A stretch of 6,517 bases of DNA, taken from Deltaproteobacteria bacterium. Lineage in GTDB: Bacteria; Desulfobacterota; Deferrisomatia; Deferrisomatales; Deferrisomataceae. The number at the start of each line of letters is the position of its first letter. The stretch's first letter is position 1. The position numbers and the translations under genes were made by a program. The DNA lies in the NCBI GenBank assembly GCA_013152215.1, contig JAADGT010000037.1, forward strand, positions 1-6,517, in the 5' to 3' direction. Of this stretch, positions 1-4,850 are shown in pieces. The notes under the pieces are model-generated. The model had not been told where the DNA came from. It was given only the letters and a program-made list of their open reading frames with translations, and made no database searches.

Positions 1-197
1 GGGCTCCCCCCTCCAGGATCCATTCTTTGCCCTCCTCCCACAGGGGGAGGAGGATGATGGGAGGAGACGGGGGGTACGGGGGCGGCTCAAGCAGACATGC
101 CTTCGCAAGCCGGCCGCCCCGCGACCCACCGGAACCGGCCTTCTATCCGGGGCTTCCGGCTCCTGAACCCCAGGTCCGTCCACCGGCAGAAGGGTCT
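1..197. other. Non-coding stretch downstream of the flavodoxin gene
   Basis: No credible gene is seen here. The short plus-strand reading frames are low-complexity Gly/Pro/Arg-rich translations typical of G+C-rich non-coding DNA. The stretch holds a perfect 9-bp hairpin at 31-53 (listed separately). It also holds a bulged inverted repeat, GGGGCTTC at 149-156 against GAACCCC at 165-171, about 27 nt after the flavodoxin stop. Neither is followed by a T-run in the minus-strand direction. No next gene begins before the window ends. Confidence 0.6.
31..53. repeat. Strong GC stem-loop (9-bp perfect arms)
   Basis: CCTCCTCCC at 31-39 is exactly complementary to GGGAGGAGG at 45-53, with a 5-nt loop (ACAGG). 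On the minus-strand transcript it lies about 145 nt beyond the flavodoxin stop and is followed by GCAAAGAATGG, which has no U-run. It could end transcription weakly, or block a 3' exonuclease, but it does not have the canonical form of an intrinsic terminator. Confidence 0.5.
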
Positions 198-644
198 CTA
201 CGCCCCGGCCCTCTCCCCGAACGAGCGGCCGAACTGCTGGCAGGCGCGCATGCCCTCATCCGTGTCCACGACCCGCTCCTCCATCTTTAGGGGGCCCAGG
301 TCGAGCATGTTCATCCGGAACACGTGCTCCATGGTCTCGTGGAGCACCGTGGGCGCCTCGCCCGAGTGGGTGTGCGAGCCGAACGCCCCGCCGAACTTGC
401 CCTCCAGCCCCACCCGGGCCGCCTTGAACAGCCAGCTCTTGAACACCGGGAGCATGTCCTTGTGGTAGGTGGGCGACCCCAGGAGCACGCCGTCGTACCC
501 CGCCAGGGCCTCGATGTCCTTGAACTTGGGCAGGGGCATGGCCTCGACCTCGTGACCCGCGAACCGCAGCCCCTCGGCGATCCACTCGGCCATCTTTCTC
601 GTCTTGCCCGTGCGGCTCACGTACAGCACCAGAAACTTCATCAT
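198..644 (-). CDS. Flavodoxin-like FMN protein (short-chain, single domain)
   Basis: Predicted cytoplasmic FMN-binding electron carrier or NAD(P)H/quinone oxidoreductase-like protein of 148 aa, the usual size for a single flavodoxin domain. The protein opens with a beta-strand (KFLVLYVS) followed directly by SRTGKTRKMA at about residues 10-19, which fits the flavodoxin phosphate-binding loop S/T-x-T-G-x-T. GVLLGSPTYHKDM (about 55-67) and GGAFGSHTHSG (about 86-96) match the second and third FMN-contacting loops. Two adjacent ATG codons follow a GGAGG site (644-642 or 641-639), with spacers of 5 and 8 nt. I take the first. A longer reading from 740 has no ribosome site and an unlikely leader. 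The electron partner is not evident. The MBL gene upstream on the same strand is 206 nt away, so co-transcription is possible but not shown. The flavodoxin fold is a confident call; the reaction is not known. Confidence 0.88.
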   Translation of the reverse strand: MMKFLVLYVSRTGKTRKMAEWIAEGLRFAGHEVEAMPLPKFKDIEALAGYDGVLLGSPTYHKDMLPVFKSWLFKAARVGLEGKFGGAFGSHTHSGEAPTVLHETMEHVFRMNMLDLGPLKMEERVVDTDEGMRACQQFGRSFGERAGA

Positions 645-686
645 GACCACCTCCGGTTCGGAACTCAGGGAACAGGAACGCCACGC

Positions 687-715
687 AGTGTTCCACCCGA
701 CCCCGGTGGCGTCAA
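687..715 (-). promoter_or_regulatory. Candidate promoter of the flavodoxin gene
   Basis: On the minus strand, TTGACG (715-710; 5 of 6 matches to TTGACA) is followed after 17 nt by AACACT (692-687; 3 of 6 matches to TATAAT). Initiation would fall near 680 and leave a leader of about 35 nt before the GGAGG site and ATG. The -35 element overlaps the inverted repeat GTCAA-GG-TTGAC at 711-722. The -10 is poor, so this is only a candidate. Confidence 0.3.
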
Positions 716-722
716 GGTTGAC
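711..722. promoter_or_regulatory. Inverted repeat GTCAA-N2-TTGAC, possible operator
   Basis: Plus-strand GTCAAGGTTGAC has perfect 5-bp arms around a 2-bp centre, in an A+T-richer island (711-760) of an otherwise G+C-rich window. It overlaps the candidate -35 element of the flavodoxin gene, which is where a repressor or activator site would be expected. No regulator is encoded in the window, so this rests on position and symmetry alone. Confidence 0.3.
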
Positions 723-800
723 ACATAAACAACCCGACAAAATCTTCTTTCATCGAACCGGCAGGCTCACGGTCGCGCTCACTTCTCCCCTTGGGAGGCA

Positions 801-832
801 GGTCCCTTGCACCTCCCTCTGGAAAAGGGACC
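801..832 (-). terminator. Stem-loop just after the MBL hydrolase gene
   Basis: GGTCCCTT at 801-808 pairs exactly with AAGGGACC at 825-832 (8 bp, 16-nt loop). It begins 18 nt after the hydrolase stop codon in the direction of transcription. A smaller hairpin, CTCCC/GGGAG, follows at 785-797. No U-run follows either stem, so intrinsic termination is uncertain; mRNA 3'-end protection is equally plausible. Confidence 0.3.
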
Positions 833-850
833 CATTTTCTTGCCGGCTCA

Positions 851-1690
851 CTAGCCCACCTCCAGGACGGTCCCCACCGCGGCGAAGACGTAACGGTCTC
901 CCAGCTCCCGGCACAGCCGCGCCCCGTTGGCCAAGCCGGTGCAGTGGGCCGCTCCCAGCCGCCGGATCCCGAACTCCTCTAGGTGTTCCAGCGTGGCATG
1001 GAGCTGCGAACCGTCGGCGAACCCAAGGTGGGTCCCACCCACCACCGTGTGGAACGGCCGGTTTGGCAGCTTCTCCCGAATGAGGCTCAGGGTGTTCACC
1101 AGGCCGGCGTGCGCGCATCCCAGCACCACGACGAGCCCCTCCGGGCTTTCCACCACCAGCGACTGGTCGTCCAACAACGGGTCCTGGCACCACCCGCCGG
1201 AATCGGCGACCAGCTTCATGGAGGGATCCACCGGCTCGAAGGGAGTCCGACGGGGGATCTCCCCCGTCAAGAACACCCCCGGCGCGATCTCCCGGAACCC
1301 CCGGGCGAGGTCGAACCGGGCTCCAATGCTTTCGAGATACTCCCTCTTGTACCGGATTCCGATCTCCCGCTCGGCATCGTCCTTCACCCAGTAGCGGGCG
1401 CGAAACACGTCCGGGTGGGCGAAGACCGAAACCGGGTCGGTTCGCGCCGTCAGCGCATCGGGCAGCCCCAAGGTGTGGTCGTAATGGCCATGGCTCAGCA
1501 CGATGCCCTTGGCCGCCCCAAGGTCCACGCCCATGGCCCTCGCGTTTCGGGCCAGGGCCACCCCCTGGCCGGTGTCGAACAACCATGTCCCCGCGGGGGT
1601 TTCCACCCAAGCGGCCCAACCGTGCTCTCCGGCGAGCCCGAACGGGGCGGCCACGCTGTTCTCGCACAGAACCCGTATCTTCACGGACAC
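851..1690 (-). CDS. MBL-fold metallo-hydrolase, dihydropterin synthase-related (COG1237-like)
   Basis: Predicted cytoplasmic di-metal hydrolase of the metallo-beta-lactamase fold, 279 aa. VLSHGHYDHTLGL holds the HxHxDH metal motif (H67, H69, D71, H72). Further likely ligand regions are GCAHAGLVNT (C192, H194), GGTHLGF (H221) and AAHCTG (H249, C250). D39-T-G before the motif is the usual second strand. The HGHYDHTLGL and GCxHAG...GGxHL...HCTG pattern resembles proteins annotated as 7,8-dihydropterin-6-methyl-4-(beta-D-ribofuranosyl)aminobenzene 5'-phosphate synthase. That label comes from one archaeal enzyme, and the substrate here is unknown. The start is GTG at 1690, set by GGAAGGAGG (1704-1696) 5 nt upstream; this site lies across the end of the preceding exported-protein gene, 17 nt away. 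The gene closes with tandem stops (TAG TGA). There is no signal peptide. The fold is certain; the reaction is not. Confidence 0.93.
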   Translation of the reverse strand: MSVKIRVLCENSVAAPFGLAGEHGWAAWVETPAGTWLFDTGQGVALARNARAMGVDLGAAKGIVLSHGHYDHTLGLPDALTARTDPVSVFAHPDVFRARYWVKDDAEREIGIRYKREYLESIGARFDLARGFREIAPGVFLTGEIPRRTPFEPVDPSMKLVADSGGWCQDPLLDDQSLVVESPEGLVVVLGCAHAGLVNTLSLIREKLPNRPFHTVVGGTHLGFADGSQLHATLEHLEEFGIRRLGAAHCTGLANGARLCRELGDRYVFAAVGTVLEVG

Positions 1691-1695
1691 GGTTT

Positions 1696-1704
1696 CCTCC
1701 TTCC
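1696..1704 (-). promoter_or_regulatory. Ribosome binding site fixing the GTG start of the MBL gene
   Basis: GGAAGGAGG on the minus strand lies 5 nt before GTG (1690-1688). It is a near-perfect Shine-Dalgarno site and supports GTG over any later ATG. It falls in the 17-nt gap after the upstream gene's TAG, which suggests that terminating ribosomes can reinitiate here. Confidence 0.8.
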
Positions 1705-1707
1705 GGG

Positions 1708-2487
1708 CTATTTGGCGGCCTTCTTCACCACGAAGCTGGTCACTCCCACGCCGAAGTTGTTGGTGGATGGGTCTGCCGCCGTCACGAGCACCTTGTAGCT
1801 GCCGGGCTCGTCAGGGCGGTACGCGGCCTTGAACCGGCTGGTGGCGCCCGCATAAACGAGGTTCAGCTCGGCCACCTGTTTGCCGTCCCTCTGGACCAGG
1901 GCCTTCACCGCGTACTTGTCGGCGTCCCACAGCCCGCCGGGCTTGATGGGGCATCCGCACATCATGGTCACATGGGCCTCGACGGCCACCTCGTCTCCCA
2001 CGCGGTAAAACTGGTGGGGGGCCGGCGTCACCGGGTACACCAGGAATCCCTGGAGCTCCAGGAGGACGCCGTCTCCGGTGACGTCCTGCCCCGGCAGCAC
2101 CCACAGGGTGCGGGAGGACGTCTGGACGCTGCTGCCGGCAGCGAGGGGGCCACGCGCGATCACCTCGATGCGGGTGGGCTCGTCGATGTCCAGGGTGGCC
2201 ACGTAGGCCGCAGCCGAGCCGTCGGAGAGGCGCTGCCCCCGGCTGATCGGGGTCTTCATCAGGGTCTTGGTGTCGCCCGTTCCCCCCTCGACGAGGCCGG
2301 AGGCGAGAAACCGGCCGGTGTCGGCATCCCGAACGACCACCTGGACCCCTCCCACCCCGGTCCCGATGAACTTGGCGTCGTGGGCCCTCACCCGGACCGT
2401 GACCCGGGTCTCTACTGCCCTGGCGGCCGGGCTGGCAAGAAGCATCGAGAGGGACAGGGCGACCAGGAAGAGAGCGACGCGTTTCAT
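1708..2487 (-). CDS. Exported Ig/transthyretin-like domain protein with an MMCGCP motif, function unknown
   Basis: A 259-aa protein with a clear Sec signal peptide: K2-R3, a hydrophobic core at 4-18, and a probable cleavage site after A22-R23-A24. The mature part is beta-rich. Residues 28-112 look like a transthyretin or carboxypeptidase-regulatory-like module (GVQVVVRDADTGRFLASG). Residues 160-254 look like an Ig-like domain with the closing pattern FKAAYRPDEPGSYKVLV. The only cysteines in the protein are C177 and C179, in HVTMMCGCP (H172, M175, M176 nearby). This could be a small disulfide or a soft-metal (copper-type) site; that is inference. DVTGDG at 135-140 resembles a short calcium-loop sequence. 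The start is ATG, 4 nt after AGGAGGT. The MBL hydrolase begins 17 nt downstream, so the two are probably one operon. I do not recognise a named family and give no enzymatic role. Confidence 0.88.
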   Translation of the reverse strand: MKRVALFLVALSLSMLLASPAARAVETRVTVRVRAHDAKFIGTGVGGVQVVVRDADTGRFLASGLVEGGTGDTKTLMKTPISRGQRLSDGSAAAYVATLDIDEPTRIEVIARGPLAAGSSVQTSSRTLWVLPGQDVTGDGVLLELQGFLVYPVTPAPHQFYRVGDEVAVEAHVTMMCGCPIKPGGLWDADKYAVKALVQRDGKQVAELNLVYAGATSRFKAAYRPDEPGSYKVLVTAADPSTNNFGVGVTSFVVKKAAK

Positions 2488-2598
2488 GGTTACCTCCTTT
2501 CGTCAGGAAGGACTCGGATCCGGCAGGGCCCCGGTGGTCCTGGCACACCGGGGGCGGAGGACGACGTCACATTTCCCCTTTTTTGATGAGAATTACCC

Positions 2599-2614
2599 CG
2601 GGAGGTTACTCCCG
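2599..2614. repeat. Hairpin CGGGAG-GTTA-CTCCCG
   Basis: Perfect 6-bp arms around a 4-nt loop. It lies 112-127 nt upstream of the exported-protein start, next to the A-run. No U-run follows on either strand, so it is not an obvious terminator. It could be an operator or a leader stem-loop for the downstream operon. Confidence 0.4.
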
Positions 2615-2668
2615 ATCACGCCAGGGGCAAGGGATGGCCTCCGCTCGCACACAGACCCGAGCAGGTTC

Positions 2669-2682
2669 TCTCCCGCGGGAGA
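2669..2682. promoter_or_regulatory. Perfect 14-bp palindrome TCTCCCGCGGGAGA, possible operator
   Basis: Uninterrupted self-complementary 14-mer, 182-195 nt upstream of the exported-protein start and within non-coding DNA. A palindrome with no loop suits a dimeric DNA-binding protein better than an RNA hairpin. No regulator gene lies in the window to pair it with. Confidence 0.35.
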
Positions 2683-2773
2683 TCCAGGCTCCGGGCTTGG
2701 ACGAGGGAACCGGCGTTACTGGAGGAGGGGAGCGTTGAGAGAGAGGGAGGGGCCGACGGAGGCACCCTGGGCT

Positions 2774-2803
2774 CCGGGCCTAGCCGGCCACGGGGCTACC
2801 CGG
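2774..2803 (-). terminator. Candidate hairpin after the Sel1-repeat gene
   Basis: CCGGG-cc-TAGCC (2774-2785) pairs with GGCTACCCGG (2794-2803), giving ten base pairs with a 2-nt bulge and an 8-nt loop. It begins 27 nt beyond the gene's stop. No U-run follows. The transcript beyond it (2754-2716) is rich in C and poor in G, which is the composition Rho favours, so Rho-dependent ending is an alternative. Confidence 0.3.
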
Positions 2804-2830
2804 GGAATCGTACGTTCGGCCGTGCCCGGA

Positions 2831-3646
2831 TCATCGCGGCGCAAAGGCCGCGGCCGGGTCGTGGGTTTGAGCATGGGGGATCGCGGCGTCGAGCACCCGG
2901 CAGCGCTCCTGGCCCCGCGCCACCTGTTGGGGGGTAAGCTGCCGGCGCACGGCCTCGCGCCGGATCTCGGCTTCGGTGGCGCCACGGGCCGCGGCCAGGT
3001 TGAGCCACACGTAGGACTCCACTAGGTCTCGGCCCATCCCTCGGCCGGCCTCGGCCATCAAGCCGAGTCGCAGCATGGCCTCGGCCTCGCCGTTCTCGGC
3101 CGCGCGCCGGTACCAGTCCGCGGCCTCCTTGAAGTCCTGGATCACCCCCCGACCGTTCTCGTACAGGGCGCCGAGCACGAGCTGGGATCGGGGGTTTCCC
3201 CGGCCCGCGGCCTCCTTGAGCATATGGACGGCCTCGGCCAACACGGCCGGATCGCCCTCCTCCCGAAAAGTTTGGAGCAGCTCCAAACCGAGCCGGTGCT
3301 GGGCCTGGGGGTCCCCCCGCTCGGCCGCGGCCCGAAGGGCCTCGCCGGTGAGTTCCACGTCCAAGACGGAGAGTTGAGAAGGGGCCGGCAGCTCCGCGGC
3401 CGGGGTGGACTTCACCCGGCCCTGTCCCCCTTTGGGCACAATCACGGATCCCGCCCACATCACGCCGACAACGGCTGCCGCCCCGACCGCCCACCGGCGG
3501 GCCAGCGGCCAGTCGGTGCCCACGAACCGCTTCCGGCACTCCCGGCACCGAAACCATGCCGGAAACGGCCGCAGAAGGGTGCGCTCGGCCTTGTACCGTC
3601 TCGATTTTCGGACGTTTGCGCTGCCGCAGTGGGGACACGTCTGCAT
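2831..3646 (-). CDS. Membrane-anchored zinc-ribbon and Sel1-repeat protein
   Basis: A 271-aa protein with three parts. Residues 1-41 form a zinc ribbon: C4-P-H-C7 and C34-R-E-C37, the spacing of a four-cysteine rubredoxin-like knuckle pair, within a Lys/Arg-rich segment. Residues 53-70 are one hydrophobic helix preceded by R50-R51, so the ribbon should be cytoplasmic and the rest periplasmic. After a Pro-rich linker, residues 112-148, 151-186 and 187-222 are three Sel1-type (TPR-like) helical repeats. The clearest, the second, reads LGALYENGRGV...EAADWYRRAAENG. The tail (LTPQQVARGQERC) resembles the closing helix common in Sel1 proteins. Sel1 repeats usually hold proteins together; the partner is unknown. 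The ATG start follows GGTGGAG by 4 nt. A candidate promoter lies 118 nt upstream at most, so it may be transcribed separately from the methyltransferase gene. Confidence 0.88.
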   Translation of the reverse strand: MQTCPHCGSANVRKSRRYKAERTLLRPFPAWFRCRECRKRFVGTDWPLARRWAVGAAAVVGVMWAGSVIVPKGGQGRVKSTPAAELPAPSQLSVLDVELTGEALRAAAERGDPQAQHRLGLELLQTFREEGDPAVLAEAVHMLKEAAGRGNPRSQLVLGALYENGRGVIQDFKEAADWYRRAAENGEAEAMLRLGLMAEAGRGMGRDLVESYVWLNLAAARGATEAEIRREAVRRQLTPQQVARGQERCRVLDAAIPHAQTHDPAAAFAPR

Positions 3647-3708
3647 GAAACTCCACCGCTCCGCTACGAGGAGGGGCCCCGCCCTGACGCAAGAGAGTGC
3701 CCGCTGAA

Positions 3709-3737
3709 TTTCTGCCAGTCCTCCCGGGAAATGTCAA
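3709..3737 (-). promoter_or_regulatory. Candidate promoter of the zinc-ribbon/Sel1 gene
   Basis: A perfect minus-strand TTGACA (3737-3732) is followed after 17 nt by CAGAAA (3714-3709; 3 of 6 matches to TATAAT). It lies in the 118-nt gap after the methyltransferase stop. The spacer contains the 8-bp palindrome TCCCGGGA (3722-3729), placed where a regulator could bind. Initiation near 3702 would give a leader of about 55 nt. Confidence 0.4.
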
Positions 3738-3764
3738 ATCCGGCCGCCAAAGCCGCCCCGCTGC

Positions 3765-4850
3765 CTAACTTCCCAGCCCCTCTGCCCCCTTCGCTTGTAC
3801 CAGCACCCGAAACGTGTCGCCCATGCCGGGGCCGGGCAGCAGCAGGGGGGCCAGGGCCTGCATGGCGGCCAGCCGGTCCACCTCGGGGAGCCGCTGTTCC
3901 AAAGCGGCCACCTCCTCCTCGAGCCCCCACCGGAACAGGAACTCCCGCTGGTTCATCAGGGGCTCGGCCGCGAGGCCCAGCCGTTCTCCCACCTGCTGGA
4001 GGTGGGTGAAGTCCACGTGGGCCGTGAGGTCCTGCTCCCCGGGGTCGGCCAGGAGGTCGTCCACGAGGCGGTGGGCCCGGTACGCGGCCACGGTGCCCAG
4101 GGGTCGGTGGGGGCCGAACAGGCGCTCCGCCCGGTCGCCGTAGTCGATGGTGAGCACGTATCCCCGCCCGATCCGGCCCGCCGCCCGCGCCAGCCACCCC
4201 TCGGCCGCGGGCCGCACCTCCACCTCCCAGCCGCCCAGGGGCGGGGCGTACCGGGCCAGGAACGCTTCGGCCGCGGCGCTGGGAGGGGCCCACACCTCCC
4301 GGAATGCGCGGCCGTCCCAGTCCACCCAGGCCTCCTCCAGGCCCGTGCCCTCCCCCCGGAGCCGGTGCACCGGCAGGGCGTCCACGAGCTCGTTGGAGAG
4401 GTAGACCCCGGCGCAGGCCGGCGGGGCCTGATCCAGGCATCGGTCCTGGTGGGACCGGAGGAACTCCCTGCGCCGGGCGTCCAGGGCGGGGCTCGCCTCG
4501 TCCGCCACGTACCGGACCCGCGGGTAAAGGTCCGGCCGACGCTCGGCCAGCGCGTCCAGCAGGTCCCGGGCCAACCGGCCCTCGCCCGGGCCCCCCTCCA
4601 CGAGGACAAAGGGGTCGGGCCCGCCCAGGGCCCGGTCGGCCGCCTCCACCCACCGGGCCAGGCACCGGGCGAACAGGGCGCTGATATGGGGGGCGGTGGT
4701 GAAGTCGCCCTCGTCCACGCCGATCCGCACCCGGCCGGACGCGTAGTAGCCCCCTTGGGGGTGGAACAGGGCCAGCTCCATGAACCGGGCGAACGGGATC
4801 GGCCCGCGCTCCCGGATCTCGGCGCGGATCGCCTCGGCGGCCGGGCTCAC
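3765..4850 (-). CDS. MidA/NDUFAF7-family SAM-dependent methyltransferase (COG1565-like)
   Basis: Class I SAM methyltransferase, 361 aa, the usual family length. Family landmarks appear in order: GPIPFARFMELALFHPQGGYY (16-36), GDFTTAPHIS (48-57), the SAM-binding loop VEGGPGEGRLARDLL (84-98), YLSNELVDALPVHRL (150-164), VLTIDYG (232-238), then GTVAAYRAHR and DLTAHVDFT (252-282). In eukaryotes NDUFAF7/MidA dimethylates an arginine of a complex I subunit during assembly; the bacterial substrate is not established. The start is GTG at 4850, set by GGGGAGGT 6 nt upstream. Its last two bases overlap the trmFO stop in GTGA, so translation is coupled to trmFO. A longer frame running upstream to 5177 lies inside trmFO, is Arg/Gly-rich and is rejected. 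The first SAM-loop residues read EGGPGEG rather than the common E-x-G-x-G-x-G, a mild variation. Confidence 0.94.
   Translation of the reverse strand: MSPAAEAIRAEIRERGPIPFARFMELALFHPQGGYYASGRVRIGVDEGDFTTAPHISALFARCLARWVEAADRALGGPDPFVLVEGGPGEGRLARDLLDALAERRPDLYPRVRYVADEASPALDARRREFLRSHQDRCLDQAPPACAGVYLSNELVDALPVHRLRGEGTGLEEAWVDWDGRAFREVWAPPSAAAEAFLARYAPPLGGWEVEVRPAAEGWLARAAGRIGRGYVLTIDYGDRAERLFGPHRPLGTVAAYRAHRLVDDLLADPGEQDLTAHVDFTHLQQVGERLGLAAEPLMNQREFLFRWGLEEEVAALEQRLPEVDRLAAMQALAPLLLPGPGMGDTFRVLVQAKGAEGLGS

Larger units (their letters stand above)
2488..2830. other. 343-nt intergenic region with palindromes, no gene
   Basis: It separates the end of the Sel1-repeat gene from the exported-protein gene, both on the minus strand, and should hold the 3' end of one transcript and the promoter of the next. 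It contains a hairpin at 2774-2803, a C-rich G-poor transcribed stretch at 2754-2716, a perfect 14-bp palindrome at 2669-2682, a hairpin at 2599-2614, and an A-run (AAAAAA, 2584-2579 on the minus strand). No convincing -35/-10 pair for the exported-protein gene was found. Reading frames crossing it are low-complexity and lack ribosome sites. Confidence 0.6.

Noticed and set aside
198..1690. Flavodoxin and MBL genes as a split flavodiiron (FprA-type) protein
   Set aside because: Flavodiiron proteins carry an HxExD-type iron site. This hydrolase has HxHxDH and COG1237-like motifs instead. The genes are also in the order MBL then flavodoxin with a 206-nt gap holding hairpins.
983..1798. A 271-codon plus-strand open frame opposite the MBL hydrolase
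   Set aside because: The minus-strand frame carries the complete HxHxDH motif and other metal ligands. The plus-strand product has no recognisable fold.
2687..2779. Direct repeat GGCTCCGGGC at 2687-2696 and 2770-2779
   Set aside because: A 10-mer of only G, C and T twice within 100 nt is not surprising at this base composition, and the flanks do not match.
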